DNA of 64,000 bases from Amycolatopsis sp. DSM 110486 (GTDB lineage: Bacteria > Actinomycetota > Actinomycetes > Mycobacteriales > Pseudonocardiaceae): assembly GCF_019468465.1 (NCBI RefSeq), contig NZ_CP080519.1:186001-250000 (forward strand), in the 5' to 3' direction. The notes under the pieces are model-generated. The model saw only the letters and a program-made list of their open reading frames with translations. It searched no databases and had not been told where the DNA came from. Both the position numbers and the translations under genes were made by a program. Shown one piece after another: positions 42,111 through 50,616 of this stretch. The first letter of the stretch is position 1. Each line of letters opens with the position of its first letter.

Positions 42111-43191
42111 TGTATTTGGCCAGGACGTTGGTAGCGGAAGGTTCTGGTTGACGTGGGGAGAGCCTCCGGTTGAGGTGTGGCTTGTCTAGGACCCACGTCA
42201 ACCGGAGGCTCTCGTGTCTCACTGTAACGCCCGGACCACGTTCCTGGGCAGGTTGCTGATCGTCCAACGTCACCACGCGGGATGGCCCCAAGCCCACATC
42301 GCCGCCGCGATGGGTATCTCCCGTAAATGCGTGAAGACCTGGCTGGAGCGTTACGCCACCGAAGGCGAACCCGGGCTGCGGGACCGATCCTCACGCCCAC
42401 ACACCTCTCCCCGGCAAACCTCCAGCGAGCTCGAACAGCAGATCATCACCTTGCGGCAGCGTGAACGCCGCGGCCCGGCCTGGCTAGGCCACGAACTCGG
42501 TGTCCCGACACGGACGGTGTCACGGGTGCTGGCCCGCCACCAGATCCCGCGGCTGGCCGCATTGGACCCGATCACCGGACTGGTGATCCGGGCCAGCAAG
42601 ACCACCGCCGTGCGCTACGAACGCGACCGGCCCGGCGAGCTGGTCCACATGGACGTCAAGAAGATCGGCCGCATCCCCGACGGCGGTGGCTGGCGAGCCC
42701 ACGGCCGCGTGAACCGGGAAGCCACCCGCGACCGCAGCACCAAGATCGGATACGACTACGTCCATTCCCTGGTCGATGACCACTCCCGCCTGGCCTACTC
42801 CGAAATCCTCCCGGACGAGAAAGGGCCAACCTGCGCCGGCTTCCTCGACCGGGCGATCACCTACTTCGCCGGCCACGGCATCACCCGCATCGAGCGGCTG
42901 ATGACCGACAACGCCTGGGCCTACCGCTGGTCCCTGCGCCAGGTCTGCGCCGAGCACAACATCCGGCAGAAGTTCATCAAACCCCACTGCCCCTGGCAGA
43001 ACGGCAAAGTCGAGCGCCTCAACCGCACCCTGCAAACCGAATGGGCCTACCGCCAGGCCTTCACCAGCAACACCGACCGCACCGCAGCCCTTGCACCCTG
43101 GCTCGAGCACTACAACACTCAACGCCGCCACAGCGCACTCGGCGGACACCCACCCACCAGCCGACTGCCACCAACCTAATGGCCAAATACA
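42111..43191 (+). mobile_element. IS481-family insertion sequence
   Basis: The element begins TGTATTTGGCCA (42111-42122) and ends with the exact reverse complement TGGCCAAATACA (43180-43191). CCTAGG flanks both ends (42105-42110 and 43192-43197) and is read as a 6-bp target duplication. This fits the NCTAGN target preference known for IS481-type elements. One intact transposase fills the 1081-bp element. Both ends and the frame are intact, so it may be active and recent. Confidence 0.85.
42214..43179 (+). CDS. IS481-family transposase
   Basis: This 321-residue transposase has an N-terminal HTH (QAHIAAAMGISRKCVKTWLE) and an integrase core with D147 (LVHMDVKK), D232 (LMTDNAW) and E267 (WQNGKVERLNRT), the DDE(35) triad. 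The start is GTG 42214 after CCGGAGG. No frameshift or stop interrupts it. Its stop lies at the first bases of the right terminal repeat. Confidence 0.9.
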   Translation: MSHCNARTTFLGRLLIVQRHHAGWPQAHIAAAMGISRKCVKTWLERYATEGEPGLRDRSSRPHTSPRQTSSELEQQIITLRQRERRGPAWLGHELGVPTRTVSRVLARHQIPRLAALDPITGLVIRASKTTAVRYERDRPGELVHMDVKKIGRIPDGGGWRAHGRVNREATRDRSTKIGYDYVHSLVDDHSRLAYSEILPDEKGPTCAGFLDRAITYFAGHGITRIERLMTDNAWAYRWSLRQVCAEHNIRQKFIKPHCPWQNGKVERLNRTLQTEWAYRQAFTSNTDRTAALAPWLEHYNTQRRHSALGGHPPTSRLPPT

Positions 43192-43207
43192 CCTAGGTGG
43201 GGCAGAT

Positions 43208-43261
43208 TCTGCTCAACGTCGCTGCGCCCGGTCGAAGCCGGCCGCAGCGACGTTGAGCAGA
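43208..43261. terminator. Very stable hairpin downstream of transketolase
   Basis: Two perfect 19-bp arms (43208-43226 and 43243-43261) enclose a 16-nt loop. It lies 64 nt beyond the transketolase stop on that gene's strand and 11 bp from the IS481 right flank. It is the likely transketolase terminator. Confidence 0.65.
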
Positions 43262-43324
43262 TCCTCCAGTACCCCTGGCCGTCTCGGCGCATGCTCGAAG
43301 CAGCATCCACCTCCCGGCCTGCGT

Positions 43325-45202
43325 TCAGGACAGCAGCGCCCGTACCGCGCCGGCGATGTGCGACGCGGAGATCCCCGCCGCGTCCAGCAGTTCGTGCGCC
43401 GCGCCCGAGCCGGGCATTTCCCGCACTGCGAGGTGTTTCATCCGCAGCGGTGCCGGCCCGCTCGCCAAGAGCGCGTCGGCGACGGCGGACCCGAGCCCGC
43501 CCTCCGGGTGGTGGTCCTCGGAGACCACGATCCGTCCGCCGGTGACGTCGGCCGCGGCAATCAGGGTCTCGGTGTCCACCGGTTTGACCGAGTAGAGGTC
43601 GATCACCCGCGCGGCGATGTTCTCTCGTGCCAGCTCGTCGGCCGCGGCCAGGCATTCGTGCAGGGTCACGCCGGCGCCGATCAACGTCACCACGTCGTCG
43701 TCGGTGGAACGCAGCACTTTGGCGCCACCGATCGGAAACTCCTCGTCCTCCGAGTACAGCGTCGGGTATCCGCCGCGCGTCGTGCGCAGGTAGCAGACGC
43801 CGGGACGATCGGCCATCTCCTTGGTCAGTGCCACGGTGCTCGGCCCGTCGCTGGGGTACAGGACCGTCGAGCCCTGAACCGCGCGCATCATCGCGAGGTC
43901 CTCGAGCCCCATCTGCGAGGGGCCATCGGCGCCGATCTCGACGCCGGCGTGCGAGCCGACCAGCCGGATGTCCGCGGCGGAGATGGCCGCCATCCGGATG
44001 AAGTCGTACGCCCTGGTGAAGAACGCGGCGAACGTCGACGCGAACGGCACGTAGTGCCGCACGCTCAGCCCGACAGCTGCCGCGATGAGCTGCTGCTCGG
44101 CGATGTACATCTCGAAGTAGCGGTCCGGGTAGGCGTGGGCGAACTCGTCGGTGTGCGTCGAGTTACTGACCTCGCAGTCCATCGCGACGACCCGGGGATG
44201 GATGCCGCCCAGCCACTTCAGTGCGTCGCCGTACGCCTTCCGGGTGGCCACCTTCTCGCCCAGTGAGTAAGCAGGTCTCGGTGTAGCAGCGCCCGCCGAC
44301 CGCAATTCGGGTCCACGGTCGAAGGCCGGCACCGGGCCACGGACCAGCAGATTCCGCTCACCGCCCAGTTCGACGAGCGCGCGCTCGGCCATCTCGGCCG
44401 GCAGCGCCTTGCCGTGCCAGCCCTCCTGGTCCTCGACTTCGGAGAAGCCCTTGCCCTTGACGGTCTTGGCAAGGATCACTGTCGGCCGGTCGCCGCCCGC
44501 CCCCGCGGCGTGGAGCGCCTGGTCGATCGCCGGCAAGTCGTGGCCGTCCACGGAGATCACCGTCGCGCCGAACGACTCGGCGCGACGGGCGTAGGCGTCG
44601 AGGTTCCAGCCGAGTTCCGTAGGCCCGCGCTGGCCGAGCCGGTTGACGTCGACCATCGCCACGAGGTTGCCGAGCCCGTAATGACTCGCCTTGTCCAGCG
44701 CTTCCCAGATCGACCCTTCCGCCATCTCGCTGTCGCCGCACAACACCCATACGCGATAAGGCAGCTTGTCCAGGTACTTGCCGGCCAGGGCCACACCGAC
44801 GGCGTCAGGCAGGCCCTGCCCGAGCGAGCCGGTGGCGACGTCGACCCACGGCAGGATCGGCGTGGGGTGGCCTTGCAGACGTGAGCCGAAGCGCCGGTAA
44901 CCGGACATCAGCTCGTCGTCGGCGATGGCCCCGACAGCCTTGTACACCGAGTACAGCAGCGGGGAAGCGTGCCCCTTCGAGAAGATCAGGTGGTCGTTGG
45001 TGTCCGCTTCGGGACGATCCCAGTCGTAGCGCAGATGCCGGCCCACCAGCACCGCGAGCAGATCCGCCGCGGACATGCTGGAAGTGGGATGGCCGGAGCC
45101 CGCACTGGTGCTGCTGCGGATCGAGTCGACTCGCAGCTGCGCGGACAGCTCGGCGACCTCGTCCAGGCTGAGGTCAGTGGCGGGTTGCCGGGTGTCGGTC
45201 AC
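43325..45202 (-). CDS. tkt: Transketolase (single-chain, type-2-like)
   Basis: This 625-residue enzyme has all three domains: TPP-binding half with SIRSSTSAGSGHPTSSMSAA, ATGSLGQGLPDAVG and VLCGDSEMAEGSIWEALDKA, the Pyr domain with EMYIAEQQLIAAAVGLSVRH, and a C-terminal domain ending in MPGSGAAHELLDAAG. It is closer to the mammalian-type TKT/TKTL and two-subunit bacterial enzymes than to the longer TktA. It moves two-carbon units in the pentose phosphate pathway. The start is GTG 45202 after GGGGAGAG. It stands alone; as an extra copy it may serve sugar-derived or aromatic precursor metabolism. Confidence 0.88.
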   Translation of the reverse strand: MTDTRQPATDLSLDEVAELSAQLRVDSIRSSTSAGSGHPTSSMSAADLLAVLVGRHLRYDWDRPEADTNDHLIFSKGHASPLLYSVYKAVGAIADDELMSGYRRFGSRLQGHPTPILPWVDVATGSLGQGLPDAVGVALAGKYLDKLPYRVWVLCGDSEMAEGSIWEALDKASHYGLGNLVAMVDVNRLGQRGPTELGWNLDAYARRAESFGATVISVDGHDLPAIDQALHAAGAGGDRPTVILAKTVKGKGFSEVEDQEGWHGKALPAEMAERALVELGGERNLLVRGPVPAFDRGPELRSAGAATPRPAYSLGEKVATRKAYGDALKWLGGIHPRVVAMDCEVSNSTHTDEFAHAYPDRYFEMYIAEQQLIAAAVGLSVRHYVPFASTFAAFFTRAYDFIRMAAISAADIRLVGSHAGVEIGADGPSQMGLEDLAMMRAVQGSTVLYPSDGPSTVALTKEMADRPGVCYLRTTRGGYPTLYSEDEEFPIGGAKVLRSTDDDVVTLIGAGVTLHECLAAADELARENIAARVIDLYSVKPVDTETLIAAADVTGGRIVVSEDHHPEGGLGSAVADALLASGPAPLRMKHLAVREMPGSGAAHELLDAAGISASHIAGAVRALLS

Positions 45203-45348
45203 GATTCTCTCCCCTCTCCGGGCGGCGACTCGTCACCGACTGTACTGCCGGTCGCCATCCCGTGCTGACACACGAAGTCCTCCGTTAGCCGCACGGAGTG
45301 GGCAGATCTTCCTGCCTCTGGCGGCTCGCGTCGGGGCGGCACCGACGC

Positions 45349-45819
45349 CTACTGGTGGGGATCGTTGGCCTGGAGCGCGTCTCCGGTGGTGGAAACGTAG
45401 ACGACCAGCAGCTTGGCGGGCTCGGTCGTGCTCGGATTCGCCGCGACGACGTGGTGGGCGCCGGGCAGTTCGAACCAGGTTTGACCCTGGTGGTACGTGG
45501 TCGCTGCCTGGTCGTCGACCTGGCTTCGCACATCGCCTTCCAGCACGTAGGCGTACACGAAAGCCTGACCGTGGCGATGAGGCGGAGCGGCCGAGCCCGG
45601 CGGGAAGTCCACGATCTGCGACGTGAACGTCTTGCCCTCAGCGTTCGGAAGGGCCTGTTGCAGCAACACACTCACCTGGGGCGACGAAGCTGCCGTGCTT
45701 GTCACCGCGGTGGTGCCCGTCACCGCGGCCGGCGTGCTCTGGGCAGCAGAGCTGCAAGCTGTCGCGCCGGCCAGCGCGGCGACAACCAAAAACCGACCTA
45801 CGATCTGCGAGGGAACCAT
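45349..45819 (-). CDS. Exported cupin-domain lipoprotein
   Basis: This 156-residue protein has a signal sequence with a probable lipobox (LAGATACSS), a Thr/Ala/Ser-rich linker and a C-terminal cupin with PPHRHGQAFVYAYVLEGDV and ELPGAHHVVAA. The cupin may bind a metal and a small ligand at the outer membrane face. ATG 45819 follows AGGAGG. An IS5-family element ends 11 bp upstream, just beyond the ribosome site, so its native promoter or upstream operon partner (probably the SDR at 46746) has been displaced. Confidence 0.8.
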   Translation of the reverse strand: MVPSQIVGRFLVVAALAGATACSSAAQSTPAAVTGTTAVTSTAASSPQVSVLLQQALPNAEGKTFTSQIVDFPPGSAAPPHRHGQAFVYAYVLEGDVRSQVDDQAATTYHQGQTWFELPGAHHVVAANPSTTEPAKLLVVYVSTTGDALQANDPHQ

Positions 45820-45830
45820 GAAAAACCTCC

Positions 45831-46720
45831 TAAGGGATGTCTCGTAACCCGGTGTGGGTCGGTTGCCGGTGATCGTTGATCATGGTGTGGTGCAGGTGAT
45901 CTCGGCGTCGCGGTCGGAGTGGATTGCCCCGTTCACGGGGTTGGAACCGGGTCAGTTCCGCACGTTGGTGCGGGTCGTGGCGAAACGTGGCGGTGACGAG
46001 ATCGCCGATGGCCGTCCTGGTCGTCAGTGGCGTCTTGACCTGGCTGATCGTGTGCTGCTGGTGGCGACGTACTGGCGGACGAACCTGACGATGCGCCAGA
46101 TCGGGCCGCTGTTCGGAGTGTCGCATTCCGCGGCGCATCGAGTGATCGACACGATCGGCCCGCTGCTGGCGCTGGCCCCGGTCCGCAAGCGGCGGATCGA
46201 CGCGATCGCGATCGTGGACGGCACCTTGGTGCCGACGCGGGATCACCGGTTGGCAGCGCCGTCGAAGAACTACCGGTATTCGGCGAATGTGCAGGTCGCG
46301 ATCGATGCCGACACCCGGTTGGTGATCGCGACCGGCGACGCGCATCCGGGCAACCGCAACGACTGCACTGTCTACCGCGACTCCGGCATCGAGCAGGAGT
46401 TGGCAGGTCGGCCGGTGATGGCCGACGGGGGCTACCAAGGAAATCCCGAGGTGATCATGCCCTACCGCAAGCCTCGTGACGGCAGTGATCTGCCGAACTG
46501 GAAGGAAGACCTCAACGCCGGCCATCGCAAAATCCGTGCCCGTGTCGAACACGCCCTGGCGCGGATGAAGTGCTGGAAGATCCTGCGCGACTACCGCCGC
46601 GCAGCCAGCACCTTGAACGACACAGTGTCCGGCATCGCGCACCTGCACAACATCCTCCTCGCAGACTGATCCGCAACACCAGCACCATCAACCACAAGAC
46701 CAGTTACGAGACATCCCTTA
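45831..46720 (+). mobile_element. IS5-family insertion sequence
   Basis: Left end AGGGATGTCTCGTAAC and right end GTTACGAGACATCCCT are exact reverse complements, extending to 19 bp with flanking bases (45830-45848, 46703-46721). TA at both edges is the likely short target duplication. One transposase gene fills the element. It sits between an SDR gene (26 bp after its stop) and the cupin lipoprotein gene (11 bp before its start), splitting what looks like an operon. Confidence 0.82.
45854..46669 (+). CDS. IS5-family transposase (DDE_Tnp_4 type)
   Basis: This 271-residue transposase has an N-terminal HTH region (LTMRQIGPLFGVSHSAAHRV) and a DDE core with IVDGTLVPT, VMADGGYQGN and RARVEHALARMK supplying the acidic residues. 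The start is GTG 45854. The frame is complete, and no stop or shift is seen, so the element could be mobile. Confidence 0.88.
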   Translation: MGRLPVIVDHGVVQVISASRSEWIAPFTGLEPGQFRTLVRVVAKRGGDEIADGRPGRQWRLDLADRVLLVATYWRTNLTMRQIGPLFGVSHSAAHRVIDTIGPLLALAPVRKRRIDAIAIVDGTLVPTRDHRLAAPSKNYRYSANVQVAIDADTRLVIATGDAHPGNRNDCTVYRDSGIEQELAGRPVMADGGYQGNPEVIMPYRKPRDGSDLPNWKEDLNAGHRKIRARVEHALARMKCWKILRDYRRAASTLNDTVSGIAHLHNILLAD

Positions 46721-46745
46721 GTGCCGAATTTTCTGCTTCCGCGGT

Positions 46746-47519
46746 TCAGTTGCGCCCGGCCATGACACCGCCGTCGACGTCGACGATCGCGCCGGTCATC
46801 CAGCTCGCTTTTTCCGAGAGCAGAAATGACGCCATGTTCGCGACGTCTTCCACGGTTCCGACCCGGCCCAGCGGATGCATGCTCGCGAAACTGTTCACGG
46901 GGTCCTCGAGGTGCGCCTCGGGAACCAGCCGGTAGTACGGCGGGGTCCGCACCGCTGCGGGTGAGACCGCGTTGACCCGAATGGCATGCGGTGCCAGCTC
47001 GATCGCGAGTGCCTTCGTCAGAGAGTGCAGGCCGCCCTTCTGCACGGAGAAACCGGTGTGCGGCGTTGCCGCGATCCCCTGGTGCGCCCACATCGCGCCG
47101 ATGTTGACGATCGACCCTCCGTTGCCCGCGGAGAGCATGCCGGCGACGACGGTTTGGGTGATGAAAAACATCGCACGGTTCAGTTCGTTGAATGAGTCGT
47201 AGAATTCTTCGTCGTACTCGGTGAAGGGTTTGGGGACGAAGATTCCGGCCCCGTTGACCAGCAAGCTGGCGTCGGCATGTTCATCGGCGATCCGCTTTCG
47301 CACTTCGGGAATCCGGGCGCGGTCGGTCAGCTCCGCGGCGATGCCCCATGCCTTACCGTGCTGCGACAGCGCTTCCACCGCCGCTTGCAGCTTCTCCGGA
47401 TTCCGACCGGTGATCACGGCGCTGCCGCCGCCGGCGATCACCTGTTCGGCCGTGGCGTAACCTATTCCACTACTACCGCCGACAACAACAATCTTGCGGC
47501 CTTCGAAGTCGTCGCTCAC
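46746..47519 (-). CDS. SDR-family protein with altered catalytic residues (pseudo-SDR)
   Basis: This 257-residue paralogue of the SDR at 18559 keeps the cofactor motif [23 protein letters not shown] and the Lys in FSVQKGG. However, the catalytic Ser is Ala ([13 protein letters not shown]) and the catalytic Tyr is Phe ([12 protein letters not shown]). It can probably bind NAD(P) but not carry out normal SDR proton transfer. Roles as a sensor or scaffold, or altered chemistry, are possible. The start is GTG 47519 after AAGGAG and overlaps a 96-codon upstream frame by GTGA. An IS5 element follows its stop. Confidence 0.85.
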   Translation of the reverse strand: MSDDFEGRKIVVVGGSSGIGYATAEQVIAGGGSAVITGRNPEKLQAAVEALSQHGKAWGIAAELTDRARIPEVRKRIADEHADASLLVNGAGIFVPKPFTEYDEEFYDSFNELNRAMFFITQTVVAGMLSAGNGGSIVNIGAMWAHQGIAATPHTGFSVQKGGLHSLTKALAIELAPHAIRVNAVSPAAVRTPPYYRLVPEAHLEDPVNSFASMHPLGRVGTVEDVANMASFLLSEKASWMTGAIVDVDGGVMAGRN

Positions 47520-47806
47520 GAAATTTCTCCTTCATTGTCAAGACGCAGCATTGCGTTTACAGAGAGTCCGAAGCCGACGGTTCGGATGAACCGGAACAAG
47601 ACCGGCCGACGACTGGGCGGCAGACCTGCACCAAGCGAAATCGAAGGCAACCGTCCACTCGAGACGGAGAAGGTTTCAACGCGGACGGTCATCTCACCGT
47701 GCCGGGTACCGCCTGCCCGGAGGTCGACCGACGCCAAAGATGCCCGCACACTGGCGTCGCAGCCATCAATCGTGGTGACGCCGGCACCGAGCCAGGCGGC
47801 AAGCAC
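47516..47806 (-). CDS. Possible small protein upstream of the pseudo-SDR
   Basis: A 96-codon frame from GTG 47806 ends in a GTGA overlap with the SDR start, the usual sign of coupled genes, and starts 43 bp below the perfect operator at 47849-47864. It includes [20 protein letters not shown] and [20 protein letters not shown]. No family was recognised and no ribosome site is clear, so it may be an untranslated leader instead. Confidence 0.35.
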   Translation of the reverse strand: MLAAWLGAGVTTIDGCDASVRASLASVDLRAGGTRHGEMTVRVETFSVSSGRLPSISLGAGLPPSRRPVLFRFIRTVGFGLSVNAMLRLDNEGEIS

Positions 47807-47848
47807 AGCTTCGCAGCTGCGGGCCGGCAGAGGCTGTTGATCACAGTG

Positions 47849-47864
47849 TGGACTATACAGTCCG
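47849..47864. promoter_or_regulatory. TGGAC-N6-GTCC operator upstream of the pseudo-SDR transcript
   Basis: TGGACTATACAGTCCG shares its first 15 bases with the site at 41042. It lies between the SDR unit and the TetR gene at 47996, whose stop is 132 bp away. The adjacent TetR product is the natural candidate to bind it. Confidence 0.6.
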
Positions 47865-47995
47865 CTCTGGCGCGTGTCATCGAGGTTGTTTTTTTCTCAC
47901 CGGTTCGGATGGCCGGCAGGTCGGCACGCACGTCGAGCGGACGACGTCAACTACCCACAGATCGTTCGCTTCCGCGGTATCCCGTTACCGGCGAC

Positions 47996-48622
47996 TCACA
48001 CTTCGAGAGTACGGATGTAGTCGATGGCCATGTCGAGCGCGATGCGCATGGACTTGATGTCCCCCTCGGTCTGCGCGAGCAAGTACCCGCCTTCGAGGGC
48101 GCCCATCAAGCCGATGGCGAGCCGTTCGGGATCGGCGTCACAGCGCAGTTTGCCCGTGTCACGCATCCGCCGCAGACCATCCGCGATCAGGCCGAGCCAG
48201 GTTTCGAAGTGGCCGGCCAGAGCAGATCGAGCCCGCTGGTTCTGATCGGAAAGCTCACACGCCAGCGAGCCGAGTTGGCATCCATAAGCCCTGTTGCGCA
48301 CAGTGTTCCGCTGGATGATCGCATCACGCCACCGCTCGAGCCCACTGACCGAGTCCAGCCGGCGCAGCTGTTCCCCCTGCGCGGTCAGCAGGTCTTCGGC
48401 CTGATGTTCGATCACATCCTGGACCAGCGCGTCCTTGTCGGCATAGTGACGGTAGAGCTGTGACTTGCTGGTACTGCTCGCCGCACGAACATCGTCGAGC
48501 GTGGTGGCGGCCACCCCCTTGACCGTCATCACGTCCACGGCAGCGCGGACGATCCGAGCCCGGGTCGCCTCACCCCGCGCCGTCAGCCGGACAGGCTTCA
48601 TTGTGCTCTCCGGTTCCACCAC
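47996..48622 (-). CDS. TetR/AcrR-family regulator (LmrA/YxaF-like)
   Basis: This 208-residue TetR protein is a close paralogue of those at 23885 and 26042 (LTARGEATRARIVRAAVDVM, GVAATTLDDVRAASSTSKSQ, LYRHYADKDALV; YGCQLGSLACELSDQ; LEGGYLLAQTEGDI). The first GTG of a GTGGTG pair (48622) matches the paralogue starts. TAATCT (RC of 48629-48634) lies 6 nt upstream and GGTGCG precedes it, as in the other copies, so the mRNA is probably leaderless. It lies upstream of the operator and pseudo-SDR gene and is likely to repress that unit. Confidence 0.87.
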   Translation of the reverse strand: MVEPESTMKPVRLTARGEATRARIVRAAVDVMTVKGVAATTLDDVRAASSTSKSQLYRHYADKDALVQDVIEHQAEDLLTAQGEQLRRLDSVSGLERWRDAIIQRNTVRNRAYGCQLGSLACELSDQNQRARSALAGHFETWLGLIADGLRRMRDTGKLRCDADPERLAIGLMGALEGGYLLAQTEGDIKSMRIALDMAIDYIRTLEV

Positions 48623-48875
48623 CGCGACAGATTATCGCACCTGCCTGGGCCTGCGTGCCCCGCGATGCAATTCGGCCATCCGCGCCGAAGTCAATCCACT
48701 TCGTCACGCCGCAACCGTTAACCGCCGGAAAACGGACGTGGCGGAGATGTCCTGCATCCGCGACCGACTTACGACATCAGAGTCCGGTCGAGAAGCGCCG
48801 CCTGACTGACTCGTCGAGTGAAGACATCGCCGCATTGTCATTTCCACGAGATCGGTCTGACCCGCCGCATCGGAG

Positions 48876-49775
48876 TCAATCCCCGCTGTCGCCGTCGTCG
48901 GAAAGTGCCTTGCGGAGCTGGTTGACCGCCTGGCTCCTGGCCGCATCCGGAATCAGCCGGTCGTCGGCCTCGTGGGCGCGGTAGGCGTAGAGCCACGCCC
49001 GCGCTCCGTACACCTTCAGCCCGATGCCACCGCCTTCGTCGCCCGGTCTCCCGGACTCCTCCCGAAGCTGCGGGTCGAGGTGGTACCGAGACCTACTCAG
49101 CACGTCGGCCGCGTCGTCGAGCTCGGTGTCTTCCATCTCGGCCCACTCACCTCGGACCAACCCCGGCACTGCCACGACGGCATCAGCGAAATTGATCAGG
49201 CCCGGCGGCGACGCCTCGACACCCCACGGTCCCTGGTGGTATCGGCTGCACGCGGCATCGATCGACCGCACGGCCGCCACGGATTCGGCAGACCATTCGA
49301 GGTCGTCGGTGCCGGGCACTCGGAACAGGTTGTCAACCAACTGCTGCGCAAGCGGCACGAGCGAAGCCACGAACGCGTCGCCTTGTTCGCGAGTCAGGTA
49401 CACCCACGCGGGCGTCGACGGACGCCCCGCAGCGGGGAAATCCACGCGTGTCCAGGTGTCGATGAAGAACATCAGTAACTCCGGAATCGGCCGGGTGGCC
49501 GCATTCATGGAGTTGATCGGACTCTCGCCGGGGTACTGCGACTTCCAGACCGCGCGATCCTCATCTCCGAGAACGGGCACGTACACCCGCCAGTCAGCGC
49601 AGAAAAACGACATCTCACCGGTGCGGACATTGAGCAGGACACGCTGGTAATGCCCCACCCATGAGTCAGCCTGGGTGGGCAGCGGAGGCAAATCCACATC
49701 TTCGGGAACCGGGATGTGCACAATCTCCACCGCATCGGCGTTGCGGGGCACGGTGAGTGCAGGGGTGACGCGCAT
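48876..49775 (-). CDS. Hypothetical protein
   Basis: This 299-residue soluble protein starts at ATG 49775, eight nt after AGGAGG. It includes LLNVRTGEMSFFCADWRVYV near residue 45 and an acidic C-terminus with LRKALSDDGDSGD. No signal peptide, membrane segment or catalytic motif could be seen, and no family was recognised. Coding-type base use and a strong ribosome site make it a real gene. It is isolated between a TetR gene and a GMC pseudogene. Confidence 0.7.
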   Translation of the reverse strand: MRVTPALTVPRNADAVEIVHIPVPEDVDLPPLPTQADSWVGHYQRVLLNVRTGEMSFFCADWRVYVPVLGDEDRAVWKSQYPGESPINSMNAATRPIPELLMFFIDTWTRVDFPAAGRPSTPAWVYLTREQGDAFVASLVPLAQQLVDNLFRVPGTDDLEWSAESVAAVRSIDAACSRYHQGPWGVEASPPGLINFADAVVAVPGLVRGEWAEMEDTELDDAADVLSRSRYHLDPQLREESGRPGDEGGGIGLKVYGARAWLYAYRAHEADDRLIPDAARSQAVNQLRKALSDDGDSGD

Positions 49776-49873
49776 AGTGGGCTTCCTCCTCCCCGCAGCG
49801 GCTCGGGCAATGAGCTTGTCGTGGAACCGAAATGGTGCCAATCTGCTTGTCATCGCTCAGGCAAGACGTCAAT

Positions 49874-50616
49874 TTACTTGACATCCACTGCGTGGCGGAG
49901 ACAATTCCCGACCGCGAGCAGTGCGCCGTGTCGACTGCCGGCGTCGTGGCGCTCCCTGTGCACGACCGACCGCCCCGCGACGCGGACGGCGCCGCGGGCC
50001 TGCGGGACGGTCGCCAGTCCGAAGGTGAAGCTGTTCGGCGGAGCCGGCAGGGCCGGTGGGCCGAAGGGGACGTGCAAGAACATCAGCTGCATGTCGGGCC
50101 CGGTGAGGCTCGGGTCGCTGCGCCACACCATCGAGGTCTCGGCGTGGTTGGTGTTGCCGGGCGGAATCGGCTGTGCGACCTCGTAGACGACGTTGCACAG
50201 CGGGTGGTCGTGGAGGTTGCGGCCGACGCCGGGCAGGCCATGCGCCGGAAATACGGCAGGACCGAGTCGTAGTCCCAGCCCGTGCAGCCCATCCTCGCCC
50301 ACTCGTCGAAGTCGTCGCGGTGACCTCGCAGGTGCACCATCGCGTTGATGCTGTGCGACCCGCCGAGGGTGTGACCACGCGGCCAGTCGTGTGCGGCCCC
50401 GCCGGTGCCGGCCTGCGGGACGGTGCGGTAGCCGTAGTCGACTTCGGTGCCCCGGAGAGAGGGCCACGCGGGTGGGTCGGAGATTTCCGCCTTGGAATCG
50501 GGGCTCCCGGACTCGAGCAGCAGCACGCGACTGTCAGTGTCCTCCGACAGACGTGCGGCCACCACACACCCGGCTGTGCCCCCGCCGACGACCACATAGT
50601 CGTAGCGAGCACTCAT
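49874..50616 (-). pseudogene. GMC oxidoreductase with internal deletion and frameshift
   Basis: From ATG 50616 the frame gives the GMC FAD-binding start DYVVVGGGTAGCVVAARLSE, then PRGHTLGGSHSINAMVHLRG and SVLPYFRRM. Near 50245 similarity jumps to a different frame reading GLPGVGRNLHDHPL and FGLATVPQARGAVRV. In intact GMC enzymes over a hundred residues separate these parts. The C-terminal catalytic His-Asn domain is also absent. ATG overlaps the stop of the upstream AlkA-like gene (ATGA), so it was once the second gene of an operon. Confidence 0.75.
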
